In this document: piece by piece, positions 27,261 to 36,650 of the stretch | Layout of the letters: the number at the start of each line of letters is the position of its first letter | Numbering within the stretch: the stretch's first letter is position 1 | Notes under the pieces: model-generated | What the model saw: only the letters and a program-made list of their open reading frames with translations | What the model was told of the DNA's origin: nothing | The model's database searches: none | Origin: DASRJW01 sp964567755 | Lineage (GTDB): Bacteria > Krumholzibacteriota > Krumholzibacteriia > G020349025 | Length of the DNA: 64,000 bases | Reading direction: 5' to 3' | Assembly (NCBI GenBank): GCA_964567755.1 | Contig: CAZMNW010000052.1 | Span: 1 to 64,000 of the forward strand | Position numbers and translations under genes: made by a program

Positions 27261-27382
27261 GCGATCGCGGTGACCCTGGGCCTCCCCCCCTTCTCACGGC
27301 CCCCTTGGGCCAGAGCGCCGGATGCGTTATGCTCCCGGTCAACCCGTCAGCCTCGCCTGACGCCGCAGCCGCGGGAGACTGC

Positions 27383-28843
27383 ATGCCGCAAGAGTTCGAC
27401 GTGCCGCCGGCGTCCGAGTCGTCTCCGATGGAGACGATGCGACCAGAGACCGCCAGCGCGCAAGCCGCTCCCGATAGCGCGTCCGCACCCACCGATCTTA
27501 CCGGAGCCGAATCCAACGTCGCAGAGACGACACCCGAGTCCGCTCCAGCGTGCCCAGTGACCGAATCCTTCGCTCTCGCTCCAGAGCCCGAGTCCATTGC
27601 CGGCGTCCCCGTGTCCGAGTCCGGTCCAGGAGCTCCGACTCCCGATTCCTCGTCTCTTGCACCGCCTGCCGGTCCACGCGTGCTGCAGGTCGGCGAGCGC
27701 GTGCGCGGGCGGATCGCCGCCATCGACGAGGAGTACACGCAGATCGATTACGGCGGCACCGCGCTCGCGCGCATCCGCAGCGCCGAACTGCGTGATCGCA
27801 GCGGCACGATGCTCTTGCGCCTCGACGACCGCTTCACGGCGAGCGTCACGGCCAGCGATGAGTTCGTCGTCTTGAGTCTGGGGAAGAAACGCGGCGTGCT
27901 CGACGCCGCCCGCATGCGCGAGGCGCTGGAAAAGCGCACGACGGTGACGGGAACGGTTCAAACCGTCAACAAGGGCGGTTTCGAGATCCGGATCGGCCGC
28001 GTGCGCGGCTTCTGCCCGTTGTCGCAGATGGACACCGGCTTCGTCGACACCCCCGAGAGCTTCCTCGGCAAGAGCTTTTCTTTCCGGGTGCTGCGCTGGG
28101 AAAACCATGGCCGCAATATCGTGCTGTCTCGGCGCAGCGTGCTGCGCGAAGAAGCCAAGACGGTGGCCCAGGAGCTGCGCAAGCAGTTGGTGGAAGGCGC
28201 CGAGCTCGAAGGCACCATCAAGCGCCTGCAACCCTTCGGGGCTTTCGTCGACCTGGGCGGACTCGAAGGCCTCCTGCACGTGTCGCGCATGAGTCACTCG
28301 CGGGTGGACGACCCGGCGGCGATCGTCGCCGTCGGCGCCACGGTTCGCGTTCGCGTTGTCAAGGTCGAACATCCCGGGACCCGGCGGGAGCGGATCGCGC
28401 TCGCGCTCGCCGATCTCGGCCCGGACCCTTGGGCCAGCGTGCAGGAGCAATTGCACATCGGCGATGTGTTGAGCGGCACCATCGTGCGCTTGGCTCCCTT
28501 TGGGGCCTTCGTGCGCTTGCCCATGGGGCTGGATGGTCTGGTGCATCTCTCGGAGCTGTCGCACCAGCACGTCACCGAGCCCGGCGAAGTCGTGACCCCA
28601 GGACAAGAAGTTCAGGTGCGCGTCCTGCACATCGATCTCGACAAGCGGCGCGTGTCCCTTTCGCTGCGTCGCAGCGCCGAGGCAGCCCCCGCGCCGCGCA
28701 AGCGCGAGCGCGACACACGGCGCGAGCGCTCGGCTCCGCCGCGCGAACAGAGGCCGAACCCCGCGAGCGGCGGCGTATCGCTCACCCACACCATGGCCGA
28801 GCAGCTCGGAAGCTTGAAAGCGAAGCTGCGCGGCCACGCTTGA
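27383..28843 (+). CDS. multi-S1-domain RNA-binding protein (RpsA-like)
   Basis: This 486-residue protein has an acidic, disordered N-terminus of about 95 residues rich in Glu, Ser and Pro, and then four S1 OB-fold domains at about residues 100-170, 185-255, 272-345 and 358-430. The third and fourth carry the classic motifs FGAFVDLGGLEGLLHVSRMS and FGAFVRLPMGLDGLVHLSELS; the first two are diverged. A basic Arg-rich tail follows. It resembles ribosomal protein S1 but with an unusual N-terminus and fewer repeats, so it may be an RNA chaperone and not the main S1. I chose ATG 27383 because GGGAG is five bases upstream; an ATG at 27329 lacks one. Confidence 0.85.
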   Translation: MPQEFDVPPASESSPMETMRPETASAQAAPDSASAPTDLTGAESNVAETTPESAPACPVTESFALAPEPESIAGVPVSESGPGAPTPDSSSLAPPAGPRVLQVGERVRGRIAAIDEEYTQIDYGGTALARIRSAELRDRSGTMLLRLDDRFTASVTASDEFVVLSLGKKRGVLDAARMREALEKRTTVTGTVQTVNKGGFEIRIGRVRGFCPLSQMDTGFVDTPESFLGKSFSFRVLRWENHGRNIVLSRRSVLREEAKTVAQELRKQLVEGAELEGTIKRLQPFGAFVDLGGLEGLLHVSRMSHSRVDDPAAIVAVGATVRVRVVKVEHPGTRRERIALALADLGPDPWASVQEQLHIGDVLSGTIVRLAPFGAFVRLPMGLDGLVHLSELSHQHVTEPGEVVTPGQEVQVRVLHIDLDKRRVSLSLRRSAEAAPAPRKRERDTRRERSAPPREQRPNPASGGVSLTHTMAEQLGSLKAKLRGHA

Positions 28844-28922
28844 CCTTTGTCCCCGCCTCCCTTTCAGCCGACCGCCGCGGTCTGATAAGCTGCGCTCGAT
28901 CCAATGCGGGGAGCCCGGTCCG

Positions 28923-29882
28923 TTGCGCAAGCTGACCATGCATGAGAAAATCGCGGCGACGCGCAAATACGTCTCCAACCGCATCCACGGCCGGCCGATG
29001 CTCGCCAGCATCGAGATGACCAAGCACTGCAATGCGGGCTGTGATTTCTGCGATGATTGGAAGACGAAATTCAGTCCGCAGCTGGGCGATGTGAGCGACA
29101 TGGTGCGCCAACTCAACCCCATGGTCCTGGCGTTGACCGGCGGCGAACCGTTGCTCGAAAAACGCCTGCCCGCGATCATCCGCGACGTCAAAGCGAGCCA
29201 GGGATTCATCTACCTGTATCTGATCACCAATGGCTCGTTGCTGAGCGAGGAAAGGGCCGAAGAGCTCTTCGCCGCCGGACTCGACCAGATCAACATCTCG
29301 CTCAATTATCTCGACGTCCGACAGGACGAGGAACGCAAGCTTCCCGATCTCTATGCCCACATCGCGGCGTTGATCCCCAAGCTCGTGGCACGCCGGCGGA
29401 TCGTGGTCGCCAACACCGTGATCATGCGCGAAAACCTCGATCAGATCCTGCCGATCGCACGGCAAATGCACGCCTGGGGTGCCAAGGTATCGCTCAGCTG
29501 CTATACCGACTTCAAGAACGGCAACCGCTCGCACTATTTCTCGCCGGCACAGATGCAAGATCTACAGCAAATCGTTCCCCAACTCGTGGCACACAAGAAA
29601 CGCTTCGGCAACATCACCAACTCACGCTTCTACCTGGAGCGCATCGTGCCCTATTTCCACAACGGCACCGGCATCGCGGGATGCAAGGCGGGCAACGGCT
29701 TCATTCAGCTCACCCCCGACGGGCACGTGCGCCAATGCGCCGACTTCGCGCCCTTCGTGCACTACACCGAGTACCGCGGCATGGAACCGACGACCTGCAC
29801 CCGCTGCTGGTACAGCTGCCGGGGTGAGTCCGAAGCTTCGCTGACCCTGGAACGGGTGCTCGAGTATTGGCGGGTGACGTGA
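28923..29882 (+). CDS. radical SAM protein with C-terminal Cys-rich region
   Basis: This 319-residue protein has the radical-SAM iron-sulfur motif with cysteines C36, C40 and C43 (CNAGCDFC), preceded by MLASIEMTKH, and the GGEP-like element LTGGEPLL. The C-terminal part has further cysteines (GCKAG, RQCADF, CTRCWYSC) that could bind an auxiliary cluster as in SPASM-type enzymes. This arrangement occurs in peptide- or cofactor-modifying enzymes, but no precursor peptide is visible nearby. The TTG start at 28923 is set by GGGGAG upstream. RecD2 follows nine bases later, so the two may be co-transcribed though functionally unrelated. Confidence 0.85.
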   Translation: MRKLTMHEKIAATRKYVSNRIHGRPMLASIEMTKHCNAGCDFCDDWKTKFSPQLGDVSDMVRQLNPMVLALTGGEPLLEKRLPAIIRDVKASQGFIYLYLITNGSLLSEERAEELFAAGLDQINISLNYLDVRQDEERKLPDLYAHIAALIPKLVARRRIVVANTVIMRENLDQILPIARQMHAWGAKVSLSCYTDFKNGNRSHYFSPAQMQDLQQIVPQLVAHKKRFGNITNSRFYLERIVPYFHNGTGIAGCKAGNGFIQLTPDGHVRQCADFAPFVHYTEYRGMEPTTCTRCWYSCRGESEASLTLERVLEYWRVT

Positions 29883-29891
29883 AAGGGCCCC

Positions 29892-32129
29892 TTGCCCACC
29901 GACTTGTTCGCCAGCGCCGCTCTGGAATCCTGCCTCGAGGGCGTGATCGCACGCATCGTCTTCTCGAACCCCGACACCGGTTGGAGCGTCGCCAGCCTGC
30001 GTCCGCACGCGGGCAACGAGCCCGTGGTGGTGATCGGCAACCTCGCGGGTCTCGGCCCGGGGGAAGAGGTGCGACTCGAGGGCGCCTGGGAACGGGACCG
30101 GCGCTATGGCCGCCAGTTCCGCGTGCGATCCTGCCTGCGCCTCGCACCGCGCACGGCGGCAGAGATCGAGAGATATCTCGCTTCCGGAGTCGTGCGTGGC
30201 ATCGGCCCGGTGCTGGCGCAACGACTCGTGGCGCATTTCGGCACCGACACGCTGCGCGTGCTCGACGAAACTCCAGCGCGCCTGCGTGAGGTGCGCGGTC
30301 TGGGCACTTCGCGCGCAGCCGCGATCGGCACCGCGTGGCAACAGCAACGCGATCTGCAGGAAATCGTCATGTTCCTGCAGGCACACGAGCTGAGCCCTGC
30401 TTTGGCCCCGCGTGTCTTCCGCGCCTATGGTGCCGGCGCGGCCCATGTGCTGCGGCACGATCCCTATCGACTGGCGCGCGACCTGCCTGGCATTGGTTTC
30501 CACAGCGCCGACCGCATCGCGGGCGCGCTCGGGCTCTGCCCCGACTCCACGCTCCGCATCGAAGCCGGCGTGCTGCATGTTCTCGACACCGCCACCAGCG
30601 CAGGGCATTGCTTCCTGCCCCGGCCGCTGCTCGCGGCGCGGACACTGCGCCTCCTCGCCGCCCCCCGCGATGGCGAGACGGCGCCCGACACCGCAGCCGC
30701 GCTCACACTCGCCGTGGTCGATCGTGCCATCCAGGCGCTGGTGGAGAATCAGAGCCTGTGCGTCGATCCGGGCGCGCCAGAGATCGCGGTGTACACGCCG
30801 CGCCTGCTGGAAAGCGAAATCGCTTGCGCGCGGGCGCTGCAGGCGCTGTTGCAGCGCGGCACCGCCCCTTCGGATCCCGAGAAGATCCTCGCAGGCTTCG
30901 CCACGCACTCCACCTCTGCGCTGTCGGCAAGCCAGCGACAGGCGGTCGTTGCCGCGCTCGGGTCGCGACTTCTCGTGATCACGGGCGGCCCCGGCACCGG
31001 CAAGACCACGCTCGTGCGCACGCTCATCGAGATCTTCGAGCACCAGCGCTTGCAAGTGGTGCTCTCGGCCCCCACCGGGCGCGCCGCGAAACGCCTGGCC
31101 GAAGCCGCGCGCCGCCCCGCGTCGACTCTGCACCGGCTGTTGGAATGGAGCCCGCGCCTGGGGCGATTCCACCGCCATGCGTCTTTGCCGCTCGACGGCG
31201 ACGTCTTCATCGTCGACGAGACCTCGATGGTGGACTTGCCACTCCTCGATCATCTCTTGCGCGCGTTGCCACCGCGTGCCCGCTTGATCTGCGTCGGCGA
31301 CGCCGATCAGTTGCCCTCGGTGGGACCCGGCGCGGTGCTCGGCGACATGATCGCCTCGGACGTGGTGCCGACGGTGCGTTTGACCGAGCTCTTTCGGCAG
31401 GAGGAGGACAGTCTCATCGTGCACAGCGCCCATCGCATCCGCCAAGGCCACATGCCGCAGTTGCCGCCCGCCCGCGAGCGCGCGAGTTTCGTCCTCGTCG
31501 AGCGCCGGGAACCGGAAGCCATTGTCGGCGCCGTGCTGCAGCTGGTCGGCGAGCGCCTGCCGGAAGCGCTGGGAGTGGATGCCCGGACGGCGATCCAAGT
31601 GCTGACGCCGATGCACCGCGGCCCGCTCGGCACCACTGCGCTCAACCTCGCGCTCCAGCAACTGCTCAACCCGGACGGGGATCCAGTCGGGGACACGCCG
31701 CTGCGTTGCGGCGACAAGGTGATGCAGATGCGGAACGATTACGATCTCGATGTGTGGAACGGCGATCTCGGACGCATCGAAGCCATCGATCCCAGCACAC
31801 GCAGCGTCGTGGTGCGATTCGACGAACGCAGCGTGCGCTATGGATTCGACGCCTTGGATGCACTCGCGCTCGCCTATGCCTCGACGGTGCACAAGGCGCA
31901 AGGCAGCGAGGTTCCGGTGGTGGTATTGGTGCTGCATTCGCAACATCACATCATGCTGCAGCGCAACCTGATCTACACCGCCGTGACGCGCGCGCGGCAG
32001 CAGGTCGTGATCGTCGGCGAACAGCGTGCGTTGCGGCAGGCCGTCGGGACCGCGCGACGACTGCAGCGCTACACGCGCCTGGCGTCGCGACTGCAGGCGC
32101 TGTCCGCGCCGGGTCCGCGTCCGGCATAA
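29892..32129 (+). CDS. recD2: RecD2-type ATP-dependent DNA helicase
   Basis: This is a 745-residue SF1B 5'-3' DNA helicase. It has the RecD2 N-terminal OB-like domain, a helix-hairpin-helix region ('GIGPVLAQRL', 'GLGTSRAAAIG'), Walker A GGPGTGKTT near residue 365, motif II with DET, and the closing motifs YASTVHKAQGSE and NLIYTAVTRAR. No RecB or RecC is near, as expected for RecD2, which acts alone in replication-repair. TTG at 29892 follows AAGGG. The length matches the family. Confidence 0.95.
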   Translation: MPTDLFASAALESCLEGVIARIVFSNPDTGWSVASLRPHAGNEPVVVIGNLAGLGPGEEVRLEGAWERDRRYGRQFRVRSCLRLAPRTAAEIERYLASGVVRGIGPVLAQRLVAHFGTDTLRVLDETPARLREVRGLGTSRAAAIGTAWQQQRDLQEIVMFLQAHELSPALAPRVFRAYGAGAAHVLRHDPYRLARDLPGIGFHSADRIAGALGLCPDSTLRIEAGVLHVLDTATSAGHCFLPRPLLAARTLRLLAAPRDGETAPDTAAALTLAVVDRAIQALVENQSLCVDPGAPEIAVYTPRLLESEIACARALQALLQRGTAPSDPEKILAGFATHSTSALSASQRQAVVAALGSRLLVITGGPGTGKTTLVRTLIEIFEHQRLQVVLSAPTGRAAKRLAEAARRPASTLHRLLEWSPRLGRFHRHASLPLDGDVFIVDETSMVDLPLLDHLLRALPPRARLICVGDADQLPSVGPGAVLGDMIASDVVPTVRLTELFRQEEDSLIVHSAHRIRQGHMPQLPPARERASFVLVERREPEAIVGAVLQLVGERLPEALGVDARTAIQVLTPMHRGPLGTTALNLALQQLLNPDGDPVGDTPLRCGDKVMQMRNDYDLDVWNGDLGRIEAIDPSTRSVVVRFDERSVRYGFDALDALALAYASTVHKAQGSEVPVVVLVLHSQHHIMLQRNLIYTAVTRARQQVVIVGEQRALRQAVGTARRLQRYTRLASRLQALSAPGPRPA

Positions 32130-32216
32130 CGCCGGAAATTGTTGCGCGGGGAACCGCTGAGCGTGGAGACGGAGACACCACGCAGAGCCGCCCGGTGCCT
32201 GGCGACGCGCGCTGCC

Positions 32217-32576
32217 TCAAGCGTCGGAGGGCTCGGGAACGTCCCAGCCGCGGGAACGCTCGCGCTCCTGAACCTGCTCCAAGGTCAACGCCTCCGGCAG
32301 CTTCTCCAGCTCGGTGTCGCTCGTCACCTGCTCGGCGTGAGCGGCGAGTTCGTTGTTCTTCTCCAGCCATTCGGAGTAGACATCCGGCAGCTCGTCATCG
32401 GGCCAGATGGCATGCACCGGACATTCGGGAATACATGCCTTGCAGTCGATGCACTCGTCGGGGTTGATCACCAACATGGCAGGATCCTGCACCAGATAGA
32501 AACAGTCCACGGGACAGACCCGCGCACAGTCGATATAGCGACAGTCCACGCACCGCTCGGTCACGATGTGTGTCAT
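32217..32576 (-). CDS. fdxA: 7Fe ferredoxin (FdxA-type)
   Basis: This 119-residue electron carrier holds one [3Fe-4S] and one [4Fe-4S] cluster. Cysteines at 9, 12, 17, 21, 25, 42, 45, 48 and 52 match the spacing in Azotobacter ferredoxin I, including the two non-ligand Cys. The C-terminal half has an acidic helical extension (SEWLEKNNELAAHAEQ), as in FdxA. The ATG at 32576 follows GGAGGGGG. It is monocistronic: recD2 converges on one side, and BrkB-like lies downstream on the same strand over 100 bases away. Confidence 0.94.
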   Translation of the reverse strand: MTHIVTERCVDCRYIDCARVCPVDCFYLVQDPAMLVINPDECIDCKACIPECPVHAIWPDDELPDVYSEWLEKNNELAAHAEQVTSDTELEKLPEALTLEQVQERERSRGWDVPEPSDA

Positions 32577-32707
32577 TCGTTCCCCCTCCTTCGGGATCGT
32601 TCGTGTCGGGGCCTGCACACCGGCCGGACATCATACCCGCCGGTCCGGGGCCCAGCAAGCGCTCCAAAGGCCCCGCGTGCGCATCAGCTCGACGCGGTTC
32701 GCGACCT

Positions 32708-33604
32708 TCAAGGCCGCGGCGCGACCTTCGGTTGCACGTCCACGACGGAGATGATTCCGGCCGACCGCTCCAGCTCGGCGTTCAGTTCGCCGCCGACGAG
32801 CACCGCCAGACCCGCGATGTACAGCCACAAGAGGAACACGACCACGGCCCCCAAGCCGCCGTACATGAGCTCGTATTTGCCGAAATGCGCCACATACGCC
32901 GAGAACAATCGGGTGCCCACGAGCCAGAACAGCACCGCGAGCACCGACCCTGGCGTGATCCATCGCCACGGGCGGCGCACGTTCGGCGCCACGTGGTAGA
33001 TGCACTCGATGACGAAGAACAGCGTGCCGCAACCGCTCGTGAGACTCCCGACGCGCCAAGCAGTCGCCCAGGCCGCGCCCGCGTGGCCGGCGATCCAGAC
33101 ATCGAGACGGCTGGAGAGAGACAACAAGATCGCGCCGGACATCACCAGCACCACGAACACCAGGGTGAGCCCGAGCGCGAGCACCGTGCGGTGCCAGAAG
33201 GAGCGGCCTTCGGGAACTCCCCAGGCGCGGTTCAAGGTCGCCATGACGGGCCGCATGCCGCTGGATGCAGCGAGCAACGCTCCGAGCGCGCCCAACGACA
33301 GTAATCCGGTGTGACGGCCCGTGAGCGAATTGACTGTGCGGCGGACCAGGTCGGCGGCCGTGCCCGGCATCACGGTGGCGAAGCGCTCGGCCTGGCCGAT
33401 GAGGTCCTGCTTGCGGAGCACGACCTCATCGAACGGGATGAAAGCCGTGAGCGCCACCAGGAAGACGACGAAAGGGAAAAAAGCGAGGAGAAAATAGTAC
33501 GCTAGCTGTGCTGCGGCGCCGAAGACATCGTCGCGCAGCATTTCGGCCCAGAGCCGGCGGAAGACCCTGAGCCAGTTGCGTTTCCAGTATCCGCTGTAGC
33601 TCAT
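32708..33604 (-). CDS. YihY/BrkB family inner-membrane protein
   Basis: This 298-residue protein has about six transmembrane helices and the family pattern: a first amphipathic stretch, FGAAAQLAYYFLLAFFPFVVFLVAL, a glycine-rich helix region, GGLGAVVVFLLWLYIAGLAVLVGGELNAE near the C-terminus. Despite its old name 'ribonuclease BN', it is a membrane protein of uncertain transport role. It ends in a short charged tail. The ATG at 33604 is close to the opposite-strand metallopeptidase gene (126-base shared promoter region). Confidence 0.92.
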   Translation of the reverse strand: MSYSGYWKRNWLRVFRRLWAEMLRDDVFGAAAQLAYYFLLAFFPFVVFLVALTAFIPFDEVVLRKQDLIGQAERFATVMPGTAADLVRRTVNSLTGRHTGLLSLGALGALLAASSGMRPVMATLNRAWGVPEGRSFWHRTVLALGLTLVFVVLVMSGAILLSLSSRLDVWIAGHAGAAWATAWRVGSLTSGCGTLFFVIECIYHVAPNVRRPWRWITPGSVLAVLFWLVGTRLFSAYVAHFGKYELMYGGLGAVVVFLLWLYIAGLAVLVGGELNAELERSAGIISVVDVQPKVAPRP

Positions 33605-33652
33605 AGGAAATCCGGCGATGCTGCAACCGCGGCCAGTCTAGCATGCGCTGGC

Positions 33653-33681
33653 TTGGTTTCGAGGCCGGCGGGATGTATCTT
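33653..33681 (+). promoter_or_regulatory. candidate sigma-70-type promoter for the metallopeptidase-barrel gene
   Basis: TTGGTT (33653-33658) and TATCTT (33676-33681) are separated by 17 bases, about 50 bases upstream of the GTG start. This is the best pair in the shared upstream region, but the match is only moderate. Confidence 0.4.
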
Positions 33682-33730
33682 TGTACTTGGCCGCCCCGCC
33701 AGGACCACGAGGTCGCCCCGGAGGCCGACC

Positions 33731-36649
33731 GTGAGGCGTTTTTCCCTACTGGCCCCCTTGCTGGCGGCGGTGCTCGCCGGGCCAGCAGGCGCTCAGTTCG
33801 GGCAGAACAAAGTCCAATACCGCAGCTTTGACTGGCGGGTGCTCGAGACCGAGCACTTCGTCCTTTATTTCTATTCGGACGAGACCGCCGCCGCCCACGA
33901 GGCGGCGCGGATGGCCGAGCGCGGCTACAACTACTTGTCGGGTTTTTTCCAGCACGAGTTCGAGGACAAGATCCCGGTCATCCTCTACTCGACGCACCAG
34001 GACTTCGAGCAGTCGAACGTCATCGGCGGGTTCGTCGGCGAAGGCACGGGGGGAGTCACCGAATCGCTCAAGGGCCGGGTGACGCTGCCGCTCACCGGCT
34101 CATTCGCCGAGCTGAATCACGTCCTCGTGCACGAGTTGGTGCACGCCTTCCAGTTCGATCTGCTCAATCGCAACATTCTGCCGCAGATGAACGCGCGCTC
34201 GCTGCCGCTCTGGATGATGGAAGGCATGGCCGAATGGGTGAGCAACGGCGTCGATCCGATCACCGCGATGTGGGTCTTGGACGCCCAGCGCGCCGGCAAG
34301 ATTCCGAGCGTGCAGCAAATGTCTTCGGTGCAAGACATTCGCGTCTATCGCATGGGGCAAGCGCTCTACGAGGTCATTGGCCAGCGCTACGGTCCCGGTC
34401 GCGTGCGCCAGATCCTGAAGCAGCCCGAACGCCAGCGCCCGGGGCAACCGGATTCCCTCCCGATGCTGCCGCCGTCGCCCGCCTCCGATACCATGGGGGG
34501 GCAAGCCGCGGCGCCGCCGCCGGCATTCGGCTCGGAAACCCCCGAAGGACAATCCCTCGACCAGCTCTGGCACGCCTATGCCGAGAGCTTGGCGACGAAT
34601 CTCGGCGAAGGTCTGGTCGAGCCCGATTCGGTCGCCGAAGCGGTGGCGCAGAAATCGGGGTACGCCAAGGCGTTTCATCTCGCCCCCGCCGGCACGGCCG
34701 CCGGCGATCGCGTGCTGTTTTATTCCTCACGCGGAATGCACAACGAGCTCATGGTGGCCGAGCGGGCGGAAAACGGATGGAAAACGCGGAGCCTAGTGGC
34801 AGGCGAGCAGAGCGCCGAGCGCGAGGCGTTGCCGCTGCTCTCGGCGTCGGCCGACTGGTCCCCAGACGAGAAAACGGTCGTGTTCGTCGCCACGCAGCAG
34901 GGGCGCGACATGCTGCAGATCCTCGATTTCCGCAAGCGCAAGGTCATCCGCCAGATCAAGACCGACCTGCAGGCCATCGCCAACCCATCGTTCTCTCCCG
35001 ACGGCCGCTGGGTGGTGTTTTCGGGCCTGCACCGCGGGCATGGCGATTTGTTCGCCGTCGAAGTGGAAACGGGCGACCTGGTGCGCCTGACGCAAGACGC
35101 CTTCGCCGAGCGCACGCCGCGGTTTTCACCCGACGGCAACACGCTGGTTTTCGCCACCGATCGCGGTCCGCACACCGACCTCGACGGCTTGGTGTTCGGC
35201 ACCTGGAACATCGGGACGATGCAGCTGCGGCGCGATGCGCGCGGCGACCTCGTGCCGGGCGAAACGACGCCGATCGTGGTCACCGAAGCCGATGATTTCG
35301 CGCCGGTGTGGAGCCCGGACGGTAAGACCATCGCCTTCATCTCCGATCGCTCCGGCACCTATCAAGTGCACACCTACGATCTCGAGACCGGCGAGCTTCG
35401 GCAGCGCACGCGCTTCGCCTCGGGAGTGATCGGCATCATCCCCACGGGACCGGCGGTGTCATGGTCACGGTCCAACGATATTTTTTATTCCGTGTTCCAT
35501 CATGGCGGCTGGCATCTGTACCGCACGACGGGCTGGCCCGAGGATCTGCCGAGCGCGGCCGACAGCACCAGCCAACAGCTGGTGCGCTCCCAGCCCGCGG
35601 CCATCCACACCGGCGCCGACATGCGATTGGACGCCGACGAGCGCGATTACAAGGCGCGGCTCACCCCCGAATATGCGGTCGTCGGCGCACTCTACATCGG
35701 CAACTCGGGTGCCGCGGGCTCGGGCCAGCTGCTTCTCGGCGACATGTTGGGCAATCAATACTTGCTGTTGTCCGGATACTTGCGCACCGACTTCGACCAG
35801 TCCGAAATCCTGGTGCAGTACGCCAACCTCGGACACCGCTGGCAGTGGGGCCTGGCGGGATTCCAGTATCGCGACGACATCTTGGTGTACTCGTCACCGA
35901 CACGCGGCAATGTCGAGAGCACCGTGTTCCGCGGCGTCGGCGGGCAGCTGTACTACCCCTTCAATCGCTTCCGCCGCCTCGAGTTCCAGCTCGACTTCCG
36001 CAACGAAAACGTGCACACCTCGGTGTGGACCACGGTGGGCGATTCGCTCGGTTCGGCGCAAATCGTCGAGGAGCGCGTCGGTAACTTCTATTACTCGACA
36101 CCAGGCCTGGCCCTCGTGCACGACAACTCCTCGTACTCGGGCTTCACCCCGGTTTCGGGCGGACGCTGGCGCGTCGAGGGCAGCAAGGCCTTCGGCGACC
36201 TCGACTACACGCTCGCGATTCTCGACTGGCGGCGTTACCTGAACGTGCACCGGCGCGGCGCGCTGGCGCTGCGGTTCATCGGCGCGTCGTCCTGGGGCCG
36301 GGATCTGCGCCTGCTCTACATCGGCGGACCGGAAACATTCCGCGGCACCGATTTCGGCGGTCTGGCGGGAACGCGCATCGCTTTCGCCAATGTCGAGGCG
36401 CGCTTCCCCTTGTTCGCCGGCACCGAGCTCGTCCGTGGCGTCGTGTTCTTCGATGCCGCCACGAGCTGGTATGAGAATCAGAGCTACGCCGATCAGCGGG
36501 TGCAAACCGCGTTCGGATTCGGCGTGCGCGCCTACGTCGGGCTGCCGCTGCGTTTCGATGCCGCCCTGCCACTCAGCACCGATCCGAGCAACCCGTTCAG
36601 TCAAAGAAAAGAGTGGAAAACCTTCTTCGCCATCGGCTTTGATTACTGA
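33731..36649 (+). CDS. fusion: zinc metallopeptidase, TolB-like propeller and outer-membrane beta-barrel
   Basis: This 972-residue protein has three parts. First, a Sec leader (FSLLAPLLAAVLAGPAGAQ) and a gluzincin-type peptidase region with HELVH near residue 133 and a downstream EGMAEW (near 162) giving the third ligand. Second, residues about 350-610 carry repeated TolB-type blades (SPDGRWVVF, SPDGNTLVF, SPDGKTIAF). Third, from about 640 to the end, a beta-barrel with aromatic girdles ends in FFAIGFDY, the usual C-terminal aromatic; this resembles the Omp85/BamA barrel. It probably sits in the outer membrane with its peptidase and propeller in the periplasm. The GTG at 33731 is set by GGAGG seven bases upstream. 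The substrate is unknown. Confidence 0.87.
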   Translation: MRRFSLLAPLLAAVLAGPAGAQFGQNKVQYRSFDWRVLETEHFVLYFYSDETAAAHEAARMAERGYNYLSGFFQHEFEDKIPVILYSTHQDFEQSNVIGGFVGEGTGGVTESLKGRVTLPLTGSFAELNHVLVHELVHAFQFDLLNRNILPQMNARSLPLWMMEGMAEWVSNGVDPITAMWVLDAQRAGKIPSVQQMSSVQDIRVYRMGQALYEVIGQRYGPGRVRQILKQPERQRPGQPDSLPMLPPSPASDTMGGQAAAPPPAFGSETPEGQSLDQLWHAYAESLATNLGEGLVEPDSVAEAVAQKSGYAKAFHLAPAGTAAGDRVLFYSSRGMHNELMVAERAENGWKTRSLVAGEQSAEREALPLLSASADWSPDEKTVVFVATQQGRDMLQILDFRKRKVIRQIKTDLQAIANPSFSPDGRWVVFSGLHRGHGDLFAVEVETGDLVRLTQDAFAERTPRFSPDGNTLVFATDRGPHTDLDGLVFGTWNIGTMQLRRDARGDLVPGETTPIVVTEADDFAPVWSPDGKTIAFISDRSGTYQVHTYDLETGELRQRTRFASGVIGIIPTGPAVSWSRSNDIFYSVFHHGGWHLYRTTGWPEDLPSAADSTSQQLVRSQPAAIHTGADMRLDADERDYKARLTPEYAVVGALYIGNSGAAGSGQLLLGDMLGNQYLLLSGYLRTDFDQSEILVQYANLGHRWQWGLAGFQYRDDILVYSSPTRGNVESTVFRGVGGQLYYPFNRFRRLEFQLDFRNENVHTSVWTTVGDSLGSAQIVEERVGNFYYSTPGLALVHDNSSYSGFTPVSGGRWRVEGSKAFGDLDYTLAILDWRRYLNVHRRGALALRFIGASSWGRDLRLLYIGGPETFRGTDFGGLAGTRIAFANVEARFPLFAGTELVRGVVFFDAATSWYENQSYADQRVQTAFGFGVRAYVGLPLRFDAALPLSTDPSNPFSQRKEWKTFFAIGFDY

Positions 36650-36650
36650 C

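Noticed and set aside
32161..32183. GCGTGG ... CCACGC inverted repeat between recD2 and the ferredoxin gene
   Set aside because: Only six paired bases with an 11-base loop and no T-run, so too weak to call a terminator.
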